64,000 nucleotides of DNA from Komagataella phaffii GS115 (lineage: Eukaryota > Ascomycota > Pichiomycetes > Pichiales > Pichiaceae), in NCBI RefSeq assembly GCF_000027005.1, contig NC_012965.1, forward strand, positions 1,971,001-2,035,000, read 5' to 3'. The notes below the pieces were generated by a model, which did no database searches, was not told where the DNA came from, and worked only from the letters and a program-made list of their open reading frames with translations. Positions 42,693-51,803 of the stretch are shown here, in pieces. Every line of letters begins with the position of its first letter. The stretch's first letter is position 1. The position numbers and the translations under genes are program-made.

Positions 42693-42954
42693 CGACCAAG
42701 TGTTGACTAGTTGGAAGAAAACTGAGGTAGGAACTATTTCAAAGATTTAGCCGATTGCACGGAAATTTCTACTGAGATGCGGGGGAACATGAACAGGGTA
42801 CATTGTGGATTACGCGAACAAGAATCCCAAGGATTTGTAGGTCGGCTGAAAAATCAACTCCCTCCCAGGTTAGATTCCTCTCCCCGTTCAAAGCACTCTT
42901 GTTGGAAGCAATATAAACATCTTACCTGTGAAGAGATTTACTCAGTTACCCTGA

Positions 42955-43392
42955 ATGTCAATTCATTATATTTTGGCTCTGAACCGCCAGGGCAAGGTTC
43001 GGATCTCTAAGTGGTTTGACCGCAAAATATCTCTGGATGAGCAGTTTCAAGTTAGACAAAAAATCCACAGGTTGATTTTATCCAGGGACCACAAGAATCA
43101 ATCAAATTTCGTAGAATTTGAAAAGAAGAAGTTGGTTTATCGGAGATACGCAGGCTTATTTTTTTGCATGTGTATAGATATGGACGATGGGGAGCTAATG
43201 TATTTAGAAAGTATCCACTTGTTGGTCGAGGTACTTGATCAGTATTTCAATAATGTTTGTGAGTTGGACCTGGTGTTCAGCTTTTACAAAGTGTACGCAG
43301 TGATTGATGAAATGTTCATGTCTGGAGAAATTGAAGAGACTTCAAAGGCAGTCGTTTTGGACAGGGTAGATCAAGTGATGGCATACAATTAA
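42955..43392 (+). CDS. APS2: AP-2 complex sigma subunit
   Basis: 145 residues, the size of sigma adaptins. MSIHYILALNRQGKVRISKW, then NFVEFEKKKLVYRRYAGLFF and NNVCELDLVFSFYKVYAVID are hallmark sigma2 segments; the match to Aps2 is better than to the AP-1 or AP-3 sigma chains, judged from recalled sequences. It is the small subunit of the plasma-membrane clathrin adaptor. No intron seen. It is divergent from PEX1 across 262 bp and convergent with the eIF5A gene. Confidence 0.92.
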   Translation: MSIHYILALNRQGKVRISKWFDRKISLDEQFQVRQKIHRLILSRDHKNQSNFVEFEKKKLVYRRYAGLFFCMCIDMDDGELMYLESIHLLVEVLDQYFNNVCELDLVFSFYKVYAVIDEMFMSGEIEETSKAVVLDRVDQVMAYN

Positions 43393-43484
43393 AAACAGAG
43401 TACAACATATACCTATTATATTATATAGAAAGAATCATAGGCATCCAACAATTCAAAAAAGATAAATATGATGTGTCATGCTTA

Positions 43485-44038
43485 TTATTTAGGAGCCTCC
43501 TTGAAAGAGATAGCAGCTTCCTCACCCATGGAAGAAATAATGGTGACCAGCAAGTCTTTGCCCTCATCGAACTCACTTTGCAATTTCTCACCAACCTCTC
43601 CCTCTGGAGCCTTGACGTCATCCTTGGTCTCACCATCGTTGTTCATCAAGTTCAAGTACCCATCATCAATGTCCAACAGTTGGTATTCAGATCTTCTAAC
43701 GTTAGGAACCTCCATGTTGTGGGTGGATGGAGAAAGATCTTCCAACTTCTTACCAGTGAAGATGTCGATGGCGACCAAGTGGACCTTAGCGTGACCGTGC
43801 TTACCAGTCTTAGAGGTAGACATATCAACGATCTTACATGGTCTACCTTTAATGACAACGTGTCCGTTCTTTCTAAGAGCGGAACATTGCATAGGGAAGG
43901 TCAAAGAGGATCCGGCATCGGCGGTCTCAAAGGTGTGCTACTGATGTTAGTAAACTAAGTTCAAATATAACTGCCAGTTTACTCGTCCAAAATTAGAGAA
44001 GTTTTCGGGCTTGAGTCACTTACTTCTTCTTCAGCCAT
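43485..44038 (-). CDS. HYP2: Translation factor eIF5A, spliced
   Basis: Two exons: complement(43485..43937) and complement(44024..44038). Exon 1 encodes MAEEE; the total is 155 residues. The hypusine site is Lys51 in [12 protein letters not shown], with the surrounding loop fully conserved. [11 protein letters not shown] and [10 protein letters not shown] match fungal eIF5A. The C-terminal OB fold ends [12 protein letters not shown]. The factor helps ribosomes through polyproline stretches and termination. The apparent longer frame starting inside exon 2 lacks the true N-terminus. Confidence 0.97.
43938..44023 (-). other. HYP2: eIF5A intron (86 nt)
   Basis: Minus strand: donor GTAAGT at 44023-44018, TACTAAC at about 43953-43947, acceptor TAG ending at 43938. 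A CAG at 43943-43941 lies 3 nt upstream of the chosen TAG; its use would insert an in-frame stop (TAG), so the second AG must be used. Confidence 0.93.
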
Positions 44039-44326
44039 TTTGATTAAAGTTAGGGAGATTCAAAGAGAAGTGAAAAAACAAATGAGAAAAAAAATGAATG
44101 CCTTTTTCTAAGCCAATTGCCCATTGATCGCCTAGAAATCTTGTTGGCTCTGTGCACCAACCAATTTTTGGTTTTGATATTTTGATTTTCTTTACTTCGT
44201 GATGATGTTTACACTACTCCGGACTGAATTTTACATGATAGAGACTTACGCCGGGTAACGAAGATGAACGGTGTGGGGAGAAGATAGATAAGTGTCCATT
44301 GATTTTACTTATGTCAACATGTCGTC

Positions 44327-47300
44327 CTATTTGCCTACTGGGTTTATTCCCATCTTTCTGAGATCCTCACTAATAACCTCTGCCTCAAGTCCATAGGGTG
44401 GTCTGTAGTGTTTGAATATTCTGTTCATTTGTTGGGCCTCACTGTGTTTTCCAGATGAAGTCCTATAGTGTGAGAAGTAAAGGTCAATTGTTGATTGAGT
44501 ATGGCCCAGTTCCTTGCTTCTCACTTCACCTGTGAATTCTGGAAATTGTGGGTATGTTTTTCTTGGGAACTCAGCTTCTAACGTTTCCCTTGCATTGCTG
44601 TCTCTAACTGCTCTAGAAGGGTTACTATTTCTATTGTGCGATAGCCCACAACCTTCAATTGTTGAGTTTCTGGAAGGACGTCCTTGCCGACTCAAGTTTG
44701 ATTTGCTATCCCGCAGGGAATCAGCAATTTTCAGTGCAACCTGTCTTTCAACATCTTCAACTTCTTTATCTTTGAAATTGCATCTTAGTACGTATTTTTC
44801 GTAATACTTGGAATTATTGTTTGTTAACATGAAAAACTCCTGGTCTGTGATTATTGGCGAAAACTCGTCAAAGGAGTGGTTGACGGATTTGTTGCGTACT
44901 TTTCGGCCTTTTTTGGCACCCTGTTTTTTAACTGTAACGCTAGTATTTGTACTAGCATCTGTTGAATCACTATCGGTATTATTCTGAGACTCTAATGGCT
45001 CATTTGGTTCTGATTTTGTTGCATCGGGTGTAACCTCACGACTGTTTGAACTAGGAGTGGTAGCATCAACTATTGATGACCATTTTGCAAAATGATCCCA
45101 TAGTTTGACGCCCTTCGCCGAAGAGATATCGAACAAAAAATCACGGTCAATCTTCCCTCTCTCAAGCAGTTTCTTTTGACATAACAAAAAATGCTTTAAT
45201 CTAAAGAGTCGTAGATTTGCCAATTCTACCATTTCCTGATACAGATCTTTTGTTCTATTATAATAGTGGCTCATGAGCTTTGACACTCTGTACTGATTAT
45301 AGTTCATTGAACGGATCAGTTCATAATCCCTTCTTTCAGTAAGATCATTTAGCCTTGTCTGAAACTCTTGGTTTTCGGTTGAGTTTTTACCTATCAACTG
45401 TTGTTTGAGGTCTAGAGGCTCCAACAGTTTTTTTATTTGATCCTGCAGGGAAAGTATGCTTCTTTCCTTCAGTTCATTGGTATGTTCAAGCTCATACTTG
45501 GCCAGGTTTTGAACATTCAGTTCCAGAACCTTTCGCCTCCTATTTATGTTTGTTGAAGACGCATTTACTAATTCAAAGGGTACGTTTTCTAGTAAATGTC
45601 CGTAATCAGGACTAAAGAAGTATTTTTCTGAATTTTCACTAGACCTCAAGTCATTATCCACGATCAATTTGTTCCCACTTTTCCCATTCTTCAATGGGCT
45701 TACATCGTCCGGTAGTTCACCTTGCCACAGAGTGAATTTGTAAGACTCATAAAATTTTTGTAAAAGCATATTGGGTGGGAATGTGTTATGATCTTCCATA
45801 TCCTGGAACTTTCTCTTCAGATCTTTGAACGCTTTAGTAGAGTTACCTGCTCTGCCACAGACGAAGTCAGCCAAATTGTTTGCCTTTGAAAGAAGTACCC
45901 TATTAAACTTTCGTTTGACAGGATTTTCTACATGAAATAATTGGTCACATAAACCTTTGATATGCATTCTCTTTTCCGGCTGGCAAAACTCTTCTAATGT
46001 CTGCTCAATTCTACTCCATTGCTTCTCTTTCAGTCTTTCTTCTTCTTCTAGTTGCTGTACTTTCTCTTGGTAAGATAATTCTCTTGCCTTCATTAAGCTA
46101 CTAATGCCTAACGCAGCAAGGTAGGCGTTCAAATCATCTACACTCAAGTTCAGCTTCAATGAAGCAAGTAAATTAATACCCAGTGCTTCGTCATTCTCTG
46201 AGTACAGTTGAGTGAGGTGATTTCGATTGCCCTGTAATGGTTGTTCTTGAAACTCTTCGAATCCTCTGGTAAATCTTGAAATTCTCAATGTCTCCGCTTG
46301 ACTTCCATCTGGGACGTCATGTTTGGAAGGTAGGTGAAGAATATTATTTGGTTGTGTTTGTGAATCTATCTGATTCGGCATAAACTGTAATTGGGGTAAG
46401 ACAGGGCCATATATTTGTTCATTAGAAAATGATGCCGGATGGTAGTGATTCGGCATTATGCTCACTTTTTCTCCGTTGGTAAGAGTAGTTGCTTGTAACT
46501 CAGGTCGCACTTGTGGGTGAAAAATGGGAGGGTAGCAGTAGTTCATATATACCAACCGCTGATCTGGAGGTTGTACCTCAAATAAGGGTTGATCCCGAGC
46601 TTGCATTGAGGCTGGAAATGGGATGGGTTGTTGTGGATATTCTGGTCGTTGTGATGGAGGATACCGTATAGAAGGAAAAGGGTTGGAAAGTTGTTGAGCC
46701 ATGAGTGGGCGGGAAACGGGATTTGAAGTGGTTGGAGGTCCCTGTCTATGTAAGTAGAATTTGTTAATAGGTGGAAGGTGGTCAAACTCACGATTGTTTT
46801 CCCGGTCTTTATTCTCTCTCTTAGTTGTGTGATTGTTTCCCTCAGGCAACAATGGAACGTCATTCGGCAACGGTACTAACAATGGAAGAGTTCCCTTTTG
46901 CTTCTTGAACTTCAACCTTTTGGTTCGCCTCTTCCCGTCTTCGTCATAATACTCAGATACTGAAGAGACGGGATGGCCTTTAGTCGGAAGCGAGCTTCCG
47001 GGGCTGATGGTATTGGAGATGCTTTCATCAGTAGGTAGTTGGCCATTGAAGCCTTCTTTTTTTAACGCGAGTTCAATTTGCACTCTTCTATTATGTTCAT
47101 TGATTTGTTTAATCTCGTCTATAGACATCGGAGGATTCAATGAATATGGATTTAAATGTTCTCCGCTGGACTTCATGTGTGGAAACTCATCCTTCCTAGT
47201 TCCCTTAAAGGCACTTCTCGGTTCCTCATTATTAAAGCCTACAGACTGTAAGCGAAATTCTTGCTGATATTGAGAGCTTGGTATGGATGCTGTTGGGGTA

Positions 47301-47521
47301 TGCATTAGATTCTTAGAATCTGAAGAATTTGGCCCTGGATTAGATAATGTGTAATTATAATTGTTCTGAACCAAAACAGGATATGAGCCTTGAGATCGTT
47401 GCTGGTTCAAAATTACGTGCTGCCGACTCTGGCTAGAGTCGTTAGCATTCGAATATGATTGTGGAATAGGAGGCATCCAACAGTATCGTGAGGCTTTTTT
47501 AGAAAGAAAATCGTCTGACAT
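44327..47521 (-). CDS. Unrecognised 1064-residue protein, Q/N/P-rich N-terminus, coiled-coil core
   Basis: From the ATG at 47521; the frame to 47536 starts with TTG. I do not recognise the family. Residues 1-420 are disordered and rich in Gln, Asn, Pro and Ser (YPPSQRPEYPQQPIPFP). A folded, helical core follows from about 440 to 830 with a coiled coil (EKVQQLEEEERLKEKQW) and well-formed helices such as LWQGELPDDV and LYQEMVELANLRLFRLKHFL. A basic patch (KKQGAKKGRKVRNK) sits near 860. The last 60 residues, including TIDLYFSHYRTSSGKH and LRKMGINPVGK, look constrained. This pattern suits a chromatin or transcription regulator, but that is inference. A long (over 1 kb) upstream region suggests complex regulation. 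Confidence 0.75.
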   Translation of the reverse strand: MSDDFLSKKASRYCWMPPIPQSYSNANDSSQSRQHVILNQQRSQGSYPVLVQNNYNYTLSNPGPNSSDSKNLMHTPTASIPSSQYQQEFRLQSVGFNNEEPRSAFKGTRKDEFPHMKSSGEHLNPYSLNPPMSIDEIKQINEHNRRVQIELALKKEGFNGQLPTDESISNTISPGSSLPTKGHPVSSVSEYYDEDGKRRTKRLKFKKQKGTLPLLVPLPNDVPLLPEGNNHTTKRENKDRENNREFDHLPPINKFYLHRQGPPTTSNPVSRPLMAQQLSNPFPSIRYPPSQRPEYPQQPIPFPASMQARDQPLFEVQPPDQRLVYMNYCYPPIFHPQVRPELQATTLTNGEKVSIMPNHYHPASFSNEQIYGPVLPQLQFMPNQIDSQTQPNNILHLPSKHDVPDGSQAETLRISRFTRGFEEFQEQPLQGNRNHLTQLYSENDEALGINLLASLKLNLSVDDLNAYLAALGISSLMKARELSYQEKVQQLEEEERLKEKQWSRIEQTLEEFCQPEKRMHIKGLCDQLFHVENPVKRKFNRVLLSKANNLADFVCGRAGNSTKAFKDLKRKFQDMEDHNTFPPNMLLQKFYESYKFTLWQGELPDDVSPLKNGKSGNKLIVDNDLRSSENSEKYFFSPDYGHLLENVPFELVNASSTNINRRRKVLELNVQNLAKYELEHTNELKERSILSLQDQIKKLLEPLDLKQQLIGKNSTENQEFQTRLNDLTERRDYELIRSMNYNQYRVSKLMSHYYNRTKDLYQEMVELANLRLFRLKHFLLCQKKLLERGKIDRDFLFDISSAKGVKLWDHFAKWSSIVDATTPSSNSREVTPDATKSEPNEPLESQNNTDSDSTDASTNTSVTVKKQGAKKGRKVRNKSVNHSFDEFSPIITDQEFFMLTNNNSKYYEKYVLRCNFKDKEVEDVERQVALKIADSLRDSKSNLSRQGRPSRNSTIEGCGLSHNRNSNPSRAVRDSNARETLEAEFPRKTYPQFPEFTGEVRSKELGHTQSTIDLYFSHYRTSSGKHSEAQQMNRIFKHYRPPYGLEAEVISEDLRKMGINPVGK

Positions 47522-48617
47522 GAGCCAGTCGGTCAATCCCTTTTTCTATCCTCCTTGTGGGTGATGCAAGCCTTAACGAGAAAAAAAAAGACCAATAAAT
47601 CAATGTTGGTCCGATAAGGCTCACGTCTAATATCTGAAGAACAAATGTCTTTCAGTAAATTTCTGTGGAAGAGATATGGAGTGTTTTCTCAGTGTAGTGT
47701 GTATTTCTTTTTGAAAGGTTATATCTGTAATAATAGTTCTTCGATGCACGGCTTTTGTCGTTTTTTTTTCTTCTTTTTTTCTCTCCACCAAAAAAGACCA
47801 CATCACCTATACGTTCGACTCGCAGATTTCCCACAATTAAACTAGTATCTTTCGTTTGTTAAGATTGCTGAGAAAAACTCAAACTTCAAGGCAGGATTTG
47901 TAGTGAATGATTGCTGTTGATGGTTCTCATGGTTCTTTTTGCGAAACTTTATATAGTAGATAACCAGCTCCAGAGTAGGAATTAAGCATTTGAACTTGGT
48001 GGCCAATCTGAGGACCTTCATGCATAGAGGTAAGTTTCTTGAAATCTGTCTTTTGAATTATTTCATTGTTTTTCAGTGCTGAATTTAAAGAATAACTCTC
48101 TGCATTGAAAAGACTCCTCCAGCACGTATTTGTTTACCTTTGAGATACTTATCTACCCACCCTGACTAGTAAGAGAAAACGCTACAATTAGACGAGAACT
48201 AGTTAAATGCGACTTCTTGGTGCCTAGTTTGCCAGCTGCAATACATTGTTATATTCAACCTAGTAACAGCTCACGATGGCTAAGCTGGTACTTAATAGAC
48301 ATGTGATACACAACGTTCTCAAACTAGGACACCAAGAAAATTGGATAGTTATTTATGTCTTATTGTTTTACAGAATATTTCTGGAAGCTCCAGTTTTAAT
48401 GAATTTATAAAAACTATTTAGCATCACAATTGAAGCAGCATTTCCGTTTGCATCCCACTAATCTACCTGATCATTCTCAATTCACCATCAGCTGCAAGGA
48501 TTATCTGCGGCTCGAGTACAAATTAACAGCGCATGCAGACACCTGCAGCCCTTGTCCAACAAGCGTCTGATGTGTTTAAAACACGTCTTTCGTATTGTTA
48601 CTACATTCAGTACGTTT
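47522..48617. other. 1.1-kb intergenic region with inverted repeat and splice-like signals
   Basis: This lies upstream of the 1064-residue gene and downstream of the Rpp40 gene. TATATA sequence at about 47950-47957 reads in both directions. A minus-strand 60-codon frame (47834-47652) would lie in the leader of the downstream gene. On the plus strand GTAAGT occurs at 48030-48035 and a T-rich TTTTACAG acceptor ends at 48373. A long imperfect inverted repeat lies between them. No protein-coding gene is supported. Confidence 0.5.
48214..48338. repeat. Inverted repeat, 18/19-nt arms, 88-nt spacer
   Basis: The left arm (48214-48231) and right arm (48320-48338) are reverse complements with a single one-base bulge. 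Directly inside the left arm, CCAGCT (48232-48237) can also pair with AGCTGG (48283-48288). The arrangement could fold as a branched RNA. It does not match any snoRNA, snRNA, RNase P or SRP RNA signature I know. Confidence 0.7.
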
Positions 48618-49661
48618 TTATGAACCATCTCTCGCCCCCAGAACTTGATATAACAGCCATTCCTTGTGCTTACCCAAAACTAAATCAATGTGTTCCCCAT
48701 TAGATTCAAAGCTGTGTTCATTGTTTCCGTGGCTTAGATTGCTGTCCATGACTCCGTAGTCGACCATTGCAAACCAAGAGGGCCTATAATTTTCCTCTTC
48801 CAATTGGAGCGACTTTATTGTAGAGAGTAGGGCATGCTTTGGTAGCAATAAACCAATCCATTCGACTATAACCAAATCTAGCCGTGAATTCTCATCCTCA
48901 CTATCGAATATTGAAACGGTTTCAGAATACGCTGAGATGTAAGGGTCTTCTGAAGTAACGAGTTGTTTGCTTTTTAGAGTACATAAGGCAATCCATTCAA
49001 GTATTTCACATAGCCAACTTTCATCTTGCTGAAATTGGAGATCTGGAAGTAAACTATTCTTGAAAATAGACACACGAGGTGCTACTCCACATTTTCTAAA
49101 ACCTGGTATATCTAACTGTTGCTCGTTAGAGCTCATAACGACTTGAAACTCTTCAGTTAAAACTTTCTCCAAAAACCACAAAAGCTTAAAATGCTGGTTA
49201 TCATTTCGTTCCAAATTCAAACCATTTGAGATATCAATTCTTAAATTCCATTTGCATTTTTGTTTTCGGGGTAACAAAAAACCGGATTGTTTACCCAAGA
49301 GTCCGGAACGTCTGTATGTCTCGTCGGTCAGACTTAAATAAAGGGTCCCATCTGTTATGCAAATAACGTTATCGTTGTCAATCTCCTTACTATGTGTCAG
49401 AAGCAAAAACTGTGGGTTCTCTTTAATTTTATCTATGAATTGTGTAGTTATTAGTTTATGAAGAGCTATAGTACCTTCGTAGTAAGTAAAAGTCAGTTTT
49501 TCCGTCAGAGCCTGGACCTTGAGATAGTCAGATGCAGGTAGTATCAACCGCAAATTATTCACAAAATGATGAGTTCTCAATTTTGTGCAAATAATATTTT
49601 CCTCGTTTGATGGAGTGTCACATATAACTCTAGCATGTGCCACTTGAGGATGTCTTTTCAT
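48618..49661 (-). CDS. Rpp40-type subunit of RNase P / RNase MRP
   Basis: 347 residues. It aligns along most of its length with animal Rpp40 as I recall it. Landmarks: ALHKLITTQFIDKI, IDNDNVICITDGTLYLSL followed by DETYRRSGLLGK, the strand KWNLRIDIS, a helical EILEWIALCTL segment, and the C-terminal WFAMVDYGVMDS with NNEHSFESNGEH and WLLYQVLGARD. Family Ribonuc_P_40. It would be a protein subunit of the tRNA 5'-processing enzyme and/or the related MRP particle. It shares a 143-bp divergent promoter with RPC17, another Pol III/tRNA pathway gene. To my knowledge S. cerevisiae has no Rpp40 gene. Confidence 0.88.
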   Translation of the reverse strand: MKRHPQVAHARVICDTPSNEENIICTKLRTHHFVNNLRLILPASDYLKVQALTEKLTFTYYEGTIALHKLITTQFIDKIKENPQFLLLTHSKEIDNDNVICITDGTLYLSLTDETYRRSGLLGKQSGFLLPRKQKCKWNLRIDISNGLNLERNDNQHFKLLWFLEKVLTEEFQVVMSSNEQQLDIPGFRKCGVAPRVSIFKNSLLPDLQFQQDESWLCEILEWIALCTLKSKQLVTSEDPYISAYSETVSIFDSEDENSRLDLVIVEWIGLLLPKHALLSTIKSLQLEEENYRPSWFAMVDYGVMDSNLSHGNNEHSFESNGEHIDLVLGKHKEWLLYQVLGARDGS

Positions 49662-49804
49662 CTACTGACCAAGTTTCACCGTTGCTTAAAAATTTAGATT
49701 TCTGCTCAAAAAAAAATTATGCTTCTATCACTTCAGATTGTTCGAGATAATTGTTTTCTCTTCTAAAGATTTGGTTTATCTCTGATTCAACTTTAAACTA
49801 GACA

Positions 49805-50266
49805 ATGAAAATTGAGATAGCCAGAGAAAAATTTCTCTCCAATTTTGAAGTTCAGCAGGCTCTTGTGGAAATTCAAAAACAGAACAGATGGGGCTTGTCT
49901 TCGAAAACAAGAGTCGACAAGTTTGACAAGAACATTCGAAACTCTCATTTGGCCAATTTGGAGCGTATAACCATGGATCTTTCTTCGTATTTAGATAAAA
50001 GCTTTGCACAAGATGCACGAGTTGATAGCTTTGTCGAACTTATAAATTTTTTAAATGGTTTTGAACTAGTCAAGGTGGAGAAATTACAAATGGTCAACCT
50101 ATTACCAAGATCGTTGGTGTCTGTGTATTCTATAATAGAGGAATGTGATAGCCGATTCACCGAAGATGAGTGTGAGTCGATGCTGAACAAAATTGAGGAA
50201 CTATTTCCAGTCAAGCAGGAAATTGTTCCTGATCAGGACGGTGACCTATCAATATCAAGAACCTAG
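49805..50266 (+). CDS. RPC17: RNA polymerase III subunit C17
   Basis: 153 residues. The N-terminal segment FLSNFEVQQALVEIQKQNRW and the C-terminal HRDC-like part, VKVEKLQMVNLLPRSLVSVY followed by SIIEECDSRFTEDECE, match the Rpb4/Rpc17 family; the IVEECDxRF core is distinctive. Shorter than S. cerevisiae Rpc17 (161) through a smaller internal acidic loop. It forms the C17/C25 stalk used for initiation. Divergent from the Rpp40 gene. Confidence 0.9.
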   Translation: MKIEIAREKFLSNFEVQQALVEIQKQNRWGLSSKTRVDKFDKNIRNSHLANLERITMDLSSYLDKSFAQDARVDSFVELINFLNGFELVKVEKLQMVNLLPRSLVSVYSIIEECDSRFTEDECESMLNKIEELFPVKQEIVPDQDGDLSISRT

Positions 50267-50434
50267 TCAAAAGCGAGCCCAACATTGCAATCAACTGTAC
50301 TATACTTTATTTAATATATTAATTCGTAACATAGTATAAAACTTCAGTCCTCAGACATCTGTATCCCAGTACATGCCTACGTCCGTGTTTTTTGTTGGTG
50401 TTCATAATGAACATGTTCTTTGTCCCAGATTATG

Positions 50435-51529
50435 TTACTCTTCATTTTCTTCATTATTTTGAGCATTGCCTTCGACACCAGCTTCCTTCATATCTTCACC
50501 GTTCGCCTTCTTTCCATTTTCCCCGTTGGCTTCTATTTTCCCTTCCCCGTTTGGCTCTATATCAGTTCCTTTTGACTCGTCCTCAGATTTTGCAGGCACC
50601 GTTGACTGAGTGATACGCTCTTGCTTTAGTTCCTCCAGGTATGGCCCCCATGAGTTCAGTACAGCTTGTGACCGAGTATGAAACTTAAAATCATCCGGCC
50701 TCTCTAGCTCAGGAACTTTCAAAATTGCCTTGAGAACCTTATGTAGTTTTGATGACCTTAACAGATCTACTGAAACATCAGTCACTTCGTTAAATTTTTC
50801 TAGCTTTTCCAAAGTGTTGTTGGATCGCTTCAGGTCTTCATATGCAGGCGGCTCACTTCGTGAAAGTAAGCTCTTTTGTAGATTGGCCCTGAAAAATCGC
50901 ATCGCATTGTGTTTCTTTTCATATGTATATTCAGATTCAGGTGAAGATACTACCTTAGCTATACCTGTTGCTTTTACTCGATCTCTGGCCACTTTATTTT
51001 TAGATCTTTTCGATTTTCCTGCTTGTTTCTTCTTACTTTGCTTACTAGCCAAACGTGCAGGTTCCTTATTTTCTTCAGCGTCATCAGACTCATCTTTATT
51101 GCCATCTACAAGTTCTTCTGAGGAGTACCCCGTTTCATCCTCTTCTTCATCTTCGTCTTCATCTATGTCTTCACTTTTTCCATCATGGCCCTCGTCCTCT
51201 TCATCAATTGCCACTTCTTCATCAATGGTAGGTTCTTCTAGGGCGCGTTCATACGCAGCAGCTAATTGCTTTTTGGTCTTAATTTTCTTTGTCTTCAAAC
51301 TAGAATCAATCAAATTTTTGGACAAAGGTTCTAGTGTCCCTGGACCTTGCCAATAGAACGATGAGTCTGCTAAAAATTTGACTAAAACCAAAGTTCGGCC
51401 CTTTGGTTTAGCGTCCAACACTGGCTTAGGGGCCCTATCTTCAGGAATTACTATGGCTGGCCACTTGGGATACCCAGCCATTTTTGCTAGGACAATTTCT
51501 CCAGGTACAAACTTTGCCTTGTCTGCCAT
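50435..51529 (-). CDS. PDP3: PWWP-domain chromatin reader (Pdp3-like) with LEDGF/TFIIS-N-like domain
   Basis: 364 residues. An N-terminal PWWP domain (about 6-95) contains PGEIVLAKMAGYPKWPAIVI and FYWQGPGTLEPL; PKWP replaces PWWP. A highly acidic stretch (about 100-155) and a basic segment (KQSKKKQAGKSKRSKNK) follow. A helical domain at about 205-305 (FFRANLQKSLLSR and LLRSSKLHKVLKAILKVPEL) resembles TFIIS N-terminal/LEDGF-type bundles. The tail is Lys/Glu/Asn-rich. S. cerevisiae Pdp3 (YLR455W) is a NuA3b subunit reading H3K36me3 and is the neighbour of FMP27 (YLR454W), which is also nearby here. Confidence 0.82.
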   Translation of the reverse strand: MADKAKFVPGEIVLAKMAGYPKWPAIVIPEDRAPKPVLDAKPKGRTLVLVKFLADSSFYWQGPGTLEPLSKNLIDSSLKTKKIKTKKQLAAAYERALEEPTIDEEVAIDEEDEGHDGKSEDIDEDEDEEEDETGYSSEELVDGNKDESDDAEENKEPARLASKQSKKKQAGKSKRSKNKVARDRVKATGIAKVVSSPESEYTYEKKHNAMRFFRANLQKSLLSRSEPPAYEDLKRSNNTLEKLEKFNEVTDVSVDLLRSSKLHKVLKAILKVPELERPDDFKFHTRSQAVLNSWGPYLEELKQERITQSTVPAKSEDESKGTDIEPNGEGKIEANGENGKKANGEDMKEAGVEGNAQNNEENEE

Positions 51530-51803
51530 TGATGGAACCTTTTCTTCTATGTGGTGGTGACCAAGCTAACAAAACGAAACGAAATGTAGACCGGAAGAAG
51601 ATGTGATTATATGCCCTTGTAAGATCCTTACACCATCACTCTGGTCGTTCGCGAATTCTATTGTCTCTAGTTGTCTGAACTAACTAGAAGCTTGATTATT
51701 TGCCCCAGATATTCCGTTTTCTGCCTTGAACAACTAGGCGACTGTTTTACTTCAAGCCTTTGTGTTCTCAGCTTTCTATTTCCACTAGTGACGTTAAATC
51801 AGG

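Noticed and set aside
42777..43010. 77-codon frame upstream of and overlapping APS2
   Set aside because: It overlaps the true APS2 start in another frame and is Arg/Gln-rich without any domain.
47645..47845. 66-codon plus-strand frame with a Phe run
   Set aside because: Its composition follows a T-rich tract and it has no recognisable features; it overlaps the likely leader of the minus-strand gene.
50730..51356. 208-codon Ser-rich frame antisense to PDP3
   Set aside because: It is the reverse-strand shadow of the acidic and basic low-complexity region of PDP3 (GAA/GAT runs read as TTC/ATC/TCT).
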